A stretch of 64,000 nucleotides of DNA from Thermothielavioides terrestris NRRL 8126. Its lineage: Eukaryota; Ascomycota; Sordariomycetes; Sordariales; Chaetomiaceae. Below the pieces are notes generated by a model. That model was not told where the DNA came from. It searched no databases and was given only the letters and a program-made list of their open reading frames with translations. The stretch is from positions 6,448,001-6,512,000 of the forward strand of contig NC_016457.1 in NCBI RefSeq assembly GCF_000226115.1, in the 5' to 3' direction. Both the position numbers and the translations under genes were made by a program. The stretch's first letter is position 1, and each line of letters begins with the position of its first letter. This document shows, piece after piece, positions 21,628 through 31,900 of this stretch.

Positions 21628-22017
21628 GGTCGTCGTTAACGAGGTCCCGCCAAGACTAATTTCGGAGACTACCGCTTACAAGTATTTACAATCGCCATAG
21701 GGTGAGCGGAGCCGCGACGACTTTGAGCAACATCAACAACGAGAATTGCAAAGACTCGTAGCAACAGCTTCGCGAAACCTCAACCAAATCGAAAAAAAAG
21801 AAAACGAAGTTAACCCGTACCCTAACCTTGACCCTTACCCTAACTATAACCCTCACCCTAACTAGCGGGGGGCTGGCGCCGCCCCCCGTACCCCCGGCGA
21901 ACTAACCCTTGGCGATAGTGTAAACCGCTTGGCGGTCTTGGCGGGGTACTGACGCTGTAAAAACATTGCCGACAATTGGCCGAAATTAGTCTTGGCGGGA
22001 CCTCTTTAACGTCTACC
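21628..22017 (+). mobile_element. 390-bp MITE, copy 2 (8-bp target duplication)
   Basis: Same length and orientation as the copy at 6392. Arms are 21628-21665 and 21980-22017. The flanks GGCCTACA (21620-21627) and GGCCTGCA (22018-22025) match at 7 of 8 bases, good evidence for an 8-bp target duplication. Most differences from copy 1 are transitions, many CpA to TpA or the complement. One of them introduces a TAG into the 78-codon frame. This is consistent with mild RIP or drift. Confidence 0.88.
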
Positions 22018-22025
22018 GGCCTGCA

Positions 22026-23010
22026 GATGCTGGTACGGAAGATATGATCCACCTCTCCTGCGTGTAATACTGGACATGATCCACCTTTCCTACGTGTTTC
22101 CTCAATTGAGGCCGGTTTCCGTCTTGAGGATCGCGACACCTCGACCCGCTTCAGGAGCAAGAGATTGAAATGTGTGATCACATGCCCCAGCAAAAGAGTC
22201 CTTGCCTAGCAGGAAGGTCTGCAATTCGGGTTGTTGATCTGTCCCGCATTTGCACCAGGCAGCACAGCGGCCACGGCCCCCCGTCCACGCGGCAGCCTCT
22301 GGAGTGGCCAACACAAAACGAACGTCCACCTTTGAGAAGGGACGCCGGCCACCCCACATGGATATTGTTATACCTGTTCCCCCAGCCAACCCCTCCCCAA
22401 CCGTAAGCCAGGACAAGGCGGAGCCTCCAACACAACCTTCTCCCATCAGCCGGGTAGGGTCATGGGTTTCTCGCCTCGCTTCGTAGTGACCTTCTCGTCC
22501 GCGGCCTTAAACAGCCAACAGCAAAGTCGAGCTGTGTACTTCGTTGACACCGCTGTCGGGCATCACCTCATTCTCGCTCGGTTGCTTTGTCGCCTTGCAT
22601 GTGCCTCACCTCCGGTTGACCAGTTGACAAACTGTAGGCGGTTGGGGGAGCGCATGTCACAGCAGTCCCGTCCACCCGCCCGACCTTCTCGGTCAGAGGA
22701 TGCAGAAAGATGCACGAATCTCAAAGGCGAAGCGATGGTGTTGATAGATCCTCAACCAACGCCCCTGCTAGGCTCTCGCGCACATGGCCGTCGAGTGTGA
22801 GCTGGTCTGCAGCCTGCAGATGACAATGTCATTGCCAGCGTTGTGGGATGCCTTGAGTATTGCTGAGATGGATAAAGCGCCGTCTACCAGACGCTCAGCC
22901 AGGCCGTCGCACCTCCTCCACTTCAACACAGTCTTGAAACATCAGACGCCTGCTGAGTTTTTTTGCACACTCTCACTTCCAAACCAGCCGCTTTTGCGAA
23001 AGACCGCACC
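22026..23010. other. Intergenic stretch without a supported gene
   Basis: Short overlapping open frames on both strands (up to about 114 codons) without motifs. No repeats stand out beyond the MITE on the left. Confidence 0.5.
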
Positions 23011-23253
23011 ATGGGTTATGGTTGCAAGCGCAGCTTCACTCCCGAGACGGACGCGAGCTGTACCGCGTCACCGAAGCACGAAATACTCGACGAAAGGGAG
23101 AAGAAGCCCTGCGGTAACCCTAGCAGCTGCACCGGCTTCAAAAAGCGTCGCATCACGAAGTCTGAGAACCTGACGCTGGGCAGCCCATGTCCTGACTGCG
23201 AGTTATGTCGTCAGGTTCAACCTCACGGGCGTGCCCTCGGTGATGTTGCCTGA
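23011..23253 (+). CDS. Small Cys-rich hypothetical protein
   Basis: An 80-residue single-exon frame starting at an ATG in a very good context (CGCACCATGG). An in-frame ATG lies 16 codons upstream (22963), but its context is poorer. It begins MGYGCKRSFTP, has a KPCGNPSSC segment and a CPDCELC double CxxC near residues 59-65, with many Lys/Arg residues between. The pattern suggests a small metal-binding or redox protein with no signal peptide or membrane segment. I do not recognise a named family. The overlapping 129-codon plus frame in another phase lacks the cysteine pattern. The gene call rests on start context and composition only. Confidence 0.45.
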   Translation: MGYGCKRSFTPETDASCTASPKHEILDEREKKPCGNPSSCTGFKKRRITKSENLTLGSPCPDCELCRQVQPHGRALGDVA

Positions 23254-23823
23254 TGTGTCTGGACGCTGACAGGAATCTAGTCCGAATAAGTTCTCGGTGA
23301 TCGGGAAGATCCCAGACTCATAGCAGAGCTGGGAGTTAAGTGGGAAGATTTGGTGTTTGTACCTATGTGCTCTGTACGGAATACAACTTGTCTGCCTAGG
23401 TAGTGCCGTAGCCGCAAGCACCCCTAGTTGGGTGCGACAATTCAAGCATCGCGCCTTACGATTCTTCGTTGTTTGACTCCGCCCAGTCTGTTGGCGAGTG
23501 TGCGCCATTCCTCGCCTAATTAGCCTAGCCAGAGTTGTTGTAAATACATGTCTCGGTACTTTCATCGAGGAGGAGAGCCGAGGAATATCAATGCCTGAGA
23601 GAGAGCGAGAGAGATGAGGATGTAGATGGAGGATCTCCTACTGCGTAACCCTCCCAGTCAGTGGAAGGAGGACAGAGATCTACGTAAATATGCTGGAGCA
23701 TAGCCCCGCGGAGCTATATAATAGACGGGGGGATGAAGCAAACGGCAGAAGTTTGGTTGTATTGGTTGGTAGGATGGTGGTTCGGGGATAATTGCCAACC
23801 GTTCGTCATTACTACAAGTACTT

Positions 23824-23838
23824 CCCCCCCCCCCCCCC
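23824..23838. repeat. Poly(C) run of 15 bases
   Basis: An uninterrupted C15 lies just upstream of the broken kinase. Prone to slippage and sequencing error. Confidence 0.85.
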
Positions 23839-23848
23839 AGAGTAAAGC

Positions 23849-24493
23849 GTGTCATTGCGTCGGGGACCAGTGCATAGATTGGTTAAGGCGGACAAATCTG
23901 CTGTCTTAAACTATCCCCTGGCCGCCACCGAGAACCTGGAGAGTCTCGAGGCCGAGAGAAAGGTGCTCGAAGCCATCCCGTCGCATACGAACGTCTTGGG
24001 GTTCAAAAGCGCCACCGACGTGGGAATCTACCAGGTAGTTCCTTAGAGTGCGCCCCGAACGGCACCGTCGCCGAATACATCCTCGAGTCAGGCAAGCCGC
24101 TCTCCCTCCCGCTGCGGCTGGCCTGGTGCCGTGAGACCGCCGAGGCCGTCGGCTGGATCCACGCCCATCGCGCCCTCCACTGCAACATCCAGTCGACCAA
24201 CCTGCTCCTGGACAAAGACCTGCACGTCAAACTCTCGGATTTGCAGGACAAGCTCCTGGCCGAGGACACACGGTGCCATCTTCCCTAACATCAAAGAGAG
24301 GGATAAGCAGGCCCGGGAGAAGTTGCGAGGGAGGCTCGCGAGGAGGGAGTGGCCTCGGGAACAGCAGGTCTGCAGTGCCGTCACCGTGAGATGCTGGGAG
24401 CAGCAGGACGAATCGGCGGAGGAGGTGGTTAGGGATCTCGAGGCCATCGAACGGGAACATGGGCGGTCCTCTGCCGCGTCGATGCCGGGCTAG
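23849..24493 (+). pseudogene. Broken protein kinase-like gene
   Basis: The first frame (23849-24046) carries an N-lobe-like segment ending in SHTNVLGFKSATDVGIY. The continuation (LECAPNGTVAEYILESG, then WIHAHRALHCNIQSTN) is in a different frame with a stop at the junction, so the gene is frameshifted. The catalytic loop reads HCN-x4-N where active kinases have HxD-x4-N, and DFG is replaced by SDLQ. The activation segment and most of the C-lobe are missing before a helical tail (VVRDLEAIEREH) typical of the end of this fungal kinase family. The start region next to the poly(C) run is also eroded. The intact minus-strand kinase at 25494-26403 has the same general layout and may be a distant paralogue. 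Loss of catalytic residues and frame argues for a pseudogene. Confidence 0.75.
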
Positions 24494-25493
24494 GCGTTGG
24501 TGCGCTGGCAGGGGCAGGAGACAAAGCAAGGCCGCCGATGGACCACAGACCACAGTAGTCCCAGACGACGATACCGCTGTGCGCCACTGATGGTCATTCC
24601 CGGCATCGCCGTCCGGATGGCTGATGAATGTACCAGCGTAGCCAGCCGGCGGAGGCGGCTGCCATTGAAATCAATCTTTAATTTCCCGCCGCCCGCACCC
24701 CCTCGCCGGCTCTAGCCATTATTCCCTTGCTGCAACAACGCGTCGACATTCTCCCAACGTTGAACGTTGGATCAACCCGAGTGTCTCACCGAGGCCATGA
24801 GGCGCCTGCGGCCCCCAGTGTTCGTCAAAAATGGCGAGACAGGATCTCGAAGTCAACGCCTTGCCATCGGAGCTTGTCGAGTGCCAACCCAAAGCTAACA
24901 TCCGTAGGGAAGGCACACCGGCAAACCAACATCTTACGTACCCCCCACACACTCTCTGTAGGCCTGGAGGAAAGCTCTGACAGAGCTGCTTTCGCAATCT
25001 CTCGGGGACATGTGCAATCTACGCCTTCCTACCTGAAGTTTTCAAATTGCTGCGGTGCCAAAACAAACCAGCCGGCCCTTGGAGTACACAAGTAACTTCC
25101 TAATTCAACTAGACCGTCGAGACGTAGGGCTCGAGCACATCAGGGTTTAGCGTTTCCAGCACTAGTTGGTGTTCTCAGTTAGGCCGGTATCAAACTCGAC
25201 ACATCCATCCATTGCGTGTGATGGATCTGCAGTGTGAGGTCAGGTTTACATTCCAGCAGCCAGGAATCCCCGTAATAGTGTATAAGGCTTTGCAAGCCGT
25301 TCTAGCGTGAGCAGAGATAGCAGGGATGCAGGGGTGCGCGCCGCTCCCACAGCTGAGAGACGTGAGGTGTGGGCGTCTGGAGCAAAACTCGACCTTCTCG
25401 TTGTTGCATCTTAAGGTAGCCTTGGTCGCTGGGCGACTCGTTGGGAACGCATCCTTTGTAAGAGATGTCGCGACATGGGACAAACGCAGCAAG
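24494..25493. other. Intergenic stretch between kinase pseudogene and kinase gene
   Basis: Only short open frames without motifs (up to 122 codons, both strands). Nothing else recognised. Confidence 0.5.
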
Positions 25494-26403
25494 TTAAGGG
25501 CGCGTGGTCGGAGGAGAAGAGCGGCATGAACTCGCGGGATCCGATGCTGCCAGGGCACTTTCCAACTCTGCCTTGAGCCGCTTCATGGCTTCCTCTGCCG
25601 TTTGCACCTCACAGCGCCAGCAATCCATGATCAGCTGCCCGCACGGGAGCTCCTGTACGCTCGGGAAGATTTGCTGGGAATAGCGAGCCTCCACTTCATC
25701 ATCCGAGAGGTCGTCGTATGGCGGTCTACTCGTCATGATCTCGGAAATGGTAGAGCCGAGGGCAAAAAGATCGGTCCTGACAGTTGGCGGCTCCTTTAAC
25801 GGTCGTGGGAGGAAGAACCTGGTGCTCTCAATTGCAGATCCTACAATTCCGTCGAAAGAAGAGCCCGAGAAGTCGATGATCTTGAGTCTCGAGTTGGAAT
25901 CCAGCAGGAAGTTTTCGGGCTTGAGGTCGCTGTGGATAATTCCGTGGGAATGGAGGAGATGCAGACTTTCGGCAGCATCACAAGCCCACTGCAGCCGCTC
26001 GTGAAGCGTGATGGCAGTGGCGGCGGAGGCAGCCTTGGGAAGATGGTCTCGTAGGTTACCTCTAGGCATGTACTGGAGGACGAGGCCTTCTTCGGGAGAG
26101 TATCTGATGAGCTGCAATAGCCGGTCGTGTTGCGGCAGTTTCTGGTAGACTCGAAACTCGCGCTCAAGGTCTCGAAGGCAGACCTCGTAGTCCCGGTCTG
26201 AGTAGACGCATTTCCTCACGTTCCCACACGGGAGGTGTTCTATCAGCCCGGTACTCCCCGCGGAGATGACGTTCTATTCCCACGAGCGGCATGTGGTCAG
26301 GAGGAAACTGCAGAACTCAACCCGTCAAGCCAGTTCCAGGATGCGAACGTACTCTCCGGTCAATCTGCTCAATACGTGCGCGAACTGAGGAGGCAGGAGG
26401 CAT
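25494..26403 (-). CDS. Protein kinase-like protein with DFS variant
   Basis: Two exons, 26353..26403 (17 codons) and 25494..26273, with a 79-bp intron (GTACGT donor, CTGAC branch, TAG acceptor), giving 276 residues. The exon boundary restores an N-lobe start: VISAGSTGLIEHL as a glycine-rich loop remnant, VRKCVYS around the beta-3 position, then LEREFRVYQKL as helix C. The hinge is LQYMPRGNL, the catalytic loop HSDLKPEN (intact Asp and Asn), and the metal-binding motif DFS in place of DFG. A later APE-like region and a DCWR segment end the C-lobe. The whole protein is little more than the kinase domain, a layout common among expanded ascomycete kinase families of unknown substrate. Activity is plausible but not certain, given DFS and an atypical N-lobe. 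It lies 239 bp from the transposon island. Confidence 0.8.
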
Positions 26404-26641
26404 TGTTTGGCGTCGAGGGCTTGGGGATGTCAAGGAAGCGGCGGAAGTGCTGGGAAACAGTCGAGTAGAAAGGATGTTGGCGAGCTTGCAGCCCACTCGA
26501 GAGTGGGCGCCAAGGTCGGGAAGGGCAAAGGCATGGAAGAAACTGCAATCCAGGTGTAAAGCTGCCTTTCTTCAAGTGTCCAGTAGGTGAATGCGGCGAA
26601 ATACGCGAGACAGTTGACTCATTCGGAGATGGTCTGGAACA

Positions 26642-26649
26642 CCACAAAG
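26642..26649. repeat. 8-bp target site duplication, left copy
   Basis: CCACAAAG lies immediately left of the terminal inverted repeat at 26650 and matches 59102-59109 exactly. Confidence 0.9.
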
Positions 26650-26672
26650 CAAGGCTCCCAACAAGTCAAATT

Positions 26673-26765
26673 TACCCGAGGGCTGAAGGAAAAGTGGGGA
26701 TTTTCGTTTCTCCTGGAAGGAGAGAGGGCTGCGAAAATCCCCACTTTTCCTTCAGCCCTCGGGTA
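26673..26765. mobile_element. 89-bp hairpin MITE with TA duplication
   Basis: Perfect inverted repeats of 34 bp including TA at each end (26673-26706 and 26732-26765) are separated by a 25-bp spacer. Excluding the TA dinucleotides, the element is 26675-26763 with 32-bp arms beginning CCCGAGGGCT. A TA target duplication suggests a Tc1/mariner origin. It sits only 2 bp inside the 21-bp hAT terminal repeat. Confidence 0.8.
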
Positions 26766-26907
26766 CTCAACGCAAATCAAATCAAATCAACGCAAATCAA
26801 CGCAAATCGGCCCTCTTCGCAAGCAAATACGGCCCAGGATTTAACTTGTTTACTTGCAAATATTTGCCAAGACCGCATATTGGTCAGTGCTTCGCAGGAT
26901 GCCGCCT

Positions 26908-26936
26908 AGCCCAGCCCAGCCCAGCCCAGCCCAGCC
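26908..26936. repeat. Pentanucleotide (CCCAG)n repeat
   Basis: Five to six tandem AGCCC units within the left arm of the hAT-like element. Confidence 0.85.
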
Positions 26937-27085
26937 ACTACAGCCACTGACAACTGCCCTGTTTTTTTCCACACTCTGGGCTTGGCATGCAAAATGCGTC
27001 GTATCGCGACTTTACCCGGGCCATCCCAGCGAGCCAGCAAGTGCCGCAGCTATGTATATAGATCTATCTGAGGCCTCTGTAGCCT

Positions 27086-27132
27086 AGTCTGCGCTTATGA
27101 GGGTGTGGCCCAGTCTGCGCTTATGAGGGTGT
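27086..27132 (+). repeat. 21-bp direct repeat, two copies, 26-bp period
   Basis: AGTCTGCGCTTATGAGGGTG plus one more base occurs at 27086-27106 and 27112-27132, separated by 5 bp. Probably a subterminal tandem duplication in the hAT-like element. Confidence 0.8.
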
Positions 27133-27212
27133 TACGCCGTGGCCGCTCAAGCGTTGCAACGCAGTTGTAAGCGCTGGCTAGCACCAACCTCTAAGAACTC
27201 CTCTCTGATTCC

Positions 27213-27328
27213 AGGTCTAGGCAGGGCGCAGGCGATCTGTGCTATATGCGGGAGGTCTAGGCAGGGCGCAGGCGATCTTAGATTATATAAGCAACAGGGC
27301 GTAGGCGGATCTTAGATTATATAAGCAA
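27213..27328 (+). repeat. Direct repeats at the GC/AT transition
   Basis: A 26-bp unit starting AGGTCTAGGCAGGG occurs at 27213 and 27253. A second unit, CTTAGATTATATAAGCAA, occurs at about 27277 and 27310. They form an overlapping tandem array just before composition shifts to AT-rich DNA. Confidence 0.75.
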
Positions 27329-27408
27329 TTGCTTAGTCAGAAAAAAACAAAACTAGCCACTCTCGATTTTATTGCATTTTTAAGCAATTTAGCCATTGCG
27401 AGTGCTAT

Positions 27409-27461
27409 TGACCCAGAGAGCCAGAGAGCTAGAGAGCCAGAGAGCTAGAGAGCCAAAGAGG
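27409..27461 (+). repeat. AGAGAGC-type short tandem repeat
   Basis: Alternating AGAGAGCC and AGAGAGCT units (about six) with a final AAAGAGG. Confidence 0.7.
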
Positions 27462-27542
27462 GCATAGAAAAAGGAGGTATAGCACAGAACAGGAAGGTGG
27501 GGCATAGAAAAAGTGCAAAGTAGCTATTAGAGTTAGGGATAT

Positions 27543-28033
27543 TAAATTAGGGTGATAGACTACCTAGATATAGAGACCTAGTTTTTTTTTCTATTTGTTT
27601 CGATATATCGTATTCGTTGCTAGGGGGTCTAGCCCTCTAATTATATATATTTAAATAGGCTAAGCCTATCTTCTTCGTCATCAAGCGAGATATTAAGCAG
27701 TTGTCAATATACATTCGTTGATACTACGTTGGTAGTTATCTTTCTTCTAAGAGGGCTATTAAGCCTCTCCTTTCGCTATTCTACCTCTATCTAGACAATA
27801 GGTATTCAAACTATTGAGCTCTAACTGTATTCTCGTTGTCTTCTATCTTTCTACTACATCCTACTAGACGTACCTAAGCTATATATCTTCCTCTTAGGAG
27901 ATATCTTTCCTACTACTCGATATGCGCTATCTTTATCCGTCTAAAGGGACATTGTATTCCTTTAGGAGCTATCTTGTACACCTAGTCTTAGGTGTAGTAG
28001 AGTAGGTTGATATAGAGGTTTTATACTATTTTA
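27543..28033 (+). repeat. 5' LTR of element A
   Basis: 491 bp, same length as the copy at 58479. Differences are mainly C-to-T or G-to-A. Its 3' end reads TTTTA where the right LTR has TTTCA, consistent with a RIP change of a terminal CA. The 5' boundary is uncertain by about 10 bp; a TG at 27553 is an alternative start. Confidence 0.85.
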
Positions 28034-28999
28034 AATAGGGGCTTAATTAGGGAGGAGCTTAGCTCTATATCTAAATGGAATAATATAGACTACAAAGTCT
28101 TCTAAGATTGTAAAACTATATAATACTATATTAATAGCTATATAACAACGATATAGCCGACTTATTAAAGCTCTAGTATATCGATATTAACATCTCTAGG
28201 AGGTGTAGAAACCTATTAAGGCGTATATATTCTAAGAGTCTATTAAGACCTTGTCCTAAAAGGCCTTTCTTTACCTAGACAGTATAAAGTATCGAAAAGA
28301 TATCCTATTATCTCTAATACTTCGAAGACCTATTAAAGCTTCGTTATCATCGATATAACGATCGTAAAATGCTAACTTAATTGAAAGACGATAGTTCTAT
28401 CCTCTTAAACAAAGATAAAGGCAAAATTTTTATCGATTATTATTTTCTTCTCTAGTCTAGCTAAACTAATTATAAAAGTAGTTAAATATAGTAGCTACTT
28501 ATAAACTTCTAAGCTTAAGGCTATACCTTTATAACACTTAGCTCCTTTTAACAATATATCTAGTATTATTTTATATCCGATATAAGGTCTTAGTATAGAT
28601 ATTTGCTTTTCTTCTTAAAAGCTATACTTTTACTACTATTATATTAATTAGGTTTAATATATTAGTTGCTAAAGGTATCTAAATAATCTATAAAGAACCT
28701 ATAGTTATCCTTTAAAGCATTTAGACTATATATTCTAAAGAAACTTAGCTTTTTAAAAGGTTTTCTTCCTTTAGATAAACGTCGAAGGAGTCGACATTTC
28801 TATAGAAGTATATACATTAGTCTTTTTATAGTCTATCGATATAGTCATTACCTTTTTTAAAGACAATAGCTAAACGCCTAATAACTAGGCTCCAACGATA
28901 TATATATATACTGTCTATAAAAGCTCTAGAAATCCTATCGACCTCTACAACACTATTAATCTTAATGCTAATCTCTAAAGGAAAGTGTAAGAACATATC

Positions 29000-31900
29000 T
29001 ATCTTATAGCCTTTCCAAAGTATATTAAACGAAAAAGACCTAGCTAAAGTGATATAGACACCCCTTCTATCTTCGCTAAATACCTCTACTCCGCCTATCT
29101 ATATAAAGATACCTATAGTAATACCTTCTAGTCTCTCTAAAGCTAAAGCTCTAAAAAAGATAACTAAATATATCTTTACTACTATGCTTAGTACAACCTT
29201 TCTAACCCTAACGAAGGCTAGCCTATAAGGCCGCTTCTCTAGTTAGAATACTATATAATAGATCAAGACCTTTAAAAAGATATATAAAGCTTATTAAATT
29301 ACTAATAATAAAACCTATATATACCTATTTAAACTTTAGTACAATACTATAATCTAGCCTATTATCCGTTATTAGAAGAAAAAGGACTAAAAGACCTAAG
29401 CAACTTTTAAAACTAAGTTCCTAAAGTACTAGAAGAGCAACGATCCTAAATAGTATAATAATAGAGGTTACCTTTATAATCTAATCGAAAGGAGATACTA
29501 GCTAATTAACAAGGTTATTTACAACTACTTCGAGTTAATCAACTATATATACGTTATCGCCCCTACCAAAGTTCGTAAAAAACTATAGTATATAATCGTT
29601 CTAACTATATAGTATATACTCAATCAATAGATCTAAGTAGCTCTTAAGGACCGTTAGTATACCTAAAAAAAGGACAATAAAAACTCTATCTACACTATAA
29701 AGTAGATAAACTTTCTTAAGTTCGTTTAAAATACTTTTTAAAAGGGTTTTAATATAGAAGACCTCTTTCTTAAAACCTATAAATATAAGATTAATCTACA
29801 AAAGTACTACTCGCCTCTAGCTACGCCTATTATCAAGACAACTCCTAAGCTACAAAAGTAGGAAGAGGAGGAGCTAAAGAAAACTCTTATACCTATACCC
29901 AACGATATCGACGATCTAGCTAATTAGCTCTAACGTCTATATATCTAAAGGTAAAAGATCGCTAAGCAGTTTAAACAAAAGATCAAGGCCCTCCGTTTAT
30001 ATAGAATCGATCCTATATCTAACGAGATTAAAGTTCTTTAAACATCTTTCTAGTAGCGAAGCCGCTTATAGAAGAGACGCGTTAGCTTTATTACTAGCCT
30101 ATATATTAATAGTCGTCCTCCTAGCTATAGTAGACCTATAAGCTCTAGCTATTACTACTATTACAATAACTCTAACTATATAGTCCTTAAGTATATAGAA
30201 GCTATAAAAGCTATAGCTATAGGTCTAATATATTACAAAGGTATAGACTATTGCCTTAGCAACAAGAGTAAAAAAGGCTATATACTAGCTAAGACGATCA
30301 CCTTTGCGAAAGTAGATATTAATAGTATACAAAAGGTCAATAAGATTGGCCAACTTATCCTTATATATATAGCCTATTACCTATAGTATAATAGTTATCC
30401 TATATACTAAGTGTACTATCGTAAGTATAAACGCCTAAATAGCTACTTATTTAAACTAAATATATCTCTAATGCTAAACAAGTACTACCTCTAGTAGCCT
30501 AAGCTATATTAGAAGCCTATAACCGTCTAGACGACGATTAATCGTCTTATATACAAAAGGGAGCCTAAGCTTACCTCCACCTTCTATTATATAGCATCTA
30601 ATCAATTGTCGTTTTATATAGTTCTAACAAAGGAAGGTTATATCTTAACTTAAAAGGTTGTCCTATAGCCTACGCTAAAGGCTAACGAATTCTACTAACT
30701 ACCTCTTCCTCTTTCTAACTAAACTAAGTAGGAAGCTAACAAAGAAGTAAAGACTATAATTTAAAGTATACCGCCTACTAAACGCTAGTTTACTAAAGAC
30801 AAAAAGGAAGACGACACCTAAATAGATAGTACGTCTACGCCTCCTACTAAGCCTCCTCGCTAAATTATCCTAAAGAACCTAGCTATAGCAAATTATATAA
30901 AGAAAGAGGAGCTATAGTCTAACCTACCTATACCCAAGGTTGCTACATTGCCTTTATATATAAAGGATATAATCTATACTATAATAAAAGCGAAGACTAG
31001 TCTAACCTTTAACGACTTAGTTTATATCTCGCCTAAGTATAAAGATACTCTAATTATATACCTATAAAGCATTTCTATTAATATCGAAGTCATCGACTAT
31101 AAAGGGTCTAGTGTTCCTAAGCCTAATAGGCTATCCACTGTACTTAAAGATATAGAGGTCTATATATAAGCTCTATATACTAATGTAAATACATTTAATA
31201 GTCCTCGCTCTAGCTAGACTAAGATAGTTCTAGCGATCTTCAATATCATTAAAAACGGTATATAGAGCATCTATATAGGAAGCCTCTAAGAACATTAGAT
31301 TCGTAAAGGTCTACCTAAAGACGTTGACGATTATATCTATACTCTACTCTAGAAGTCTATCTCAACGCTTTTGGTCTTACAATATATAGAACTTAGTGCA
31401 ATAACGAGAGTATAGTTGCTTCTTACTCTATATATCTAGTTTAAGAAAGGTTATTATAATAAGTATCTCACCCTAATCGACTCTAGTTCAGAGTATAACT
31501 ATATCTCAATAAACGTTATTAAAAAGTATATACTACTATAGTAGCCTACTAAGGTTATTTTAAAAGGTCTTTATAGCTTAGTACTGTTCTTTAGAGAGAC
31601 CTAAATCACTCTTTACCTAGGCAAGGTTAGTATTAACCTTCACTTCTTTATAACTAAGAATATCGCTAACAAGTATAAAGTAATTCTTAATATACTATTC
31701 GTTAAAGATACTGCTCTAACCTTCGACTATCGCGATAGTAACCTAATTATTATTAATCTACTTATAGAAGAAAAGATAGTCTAGGTATATATTATCTCTA
31801 AGAAAATTGTCTAATAGAATCGCCTACTATCTCTAATATAACTAGCTATTTAAAAGCAATTCTAAGGATTAACAAAGAGTCCTAAAAGAATCCTTAACTA

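Noticed and set aside
27553..27553. TG at 27553 as the true 5' end of the left LTR of element A
   Set aside because: Ten more bases upstream match the other LTR and place a 4-bp ATAT on both sides, so 27543 is preferred, with modest confidence.
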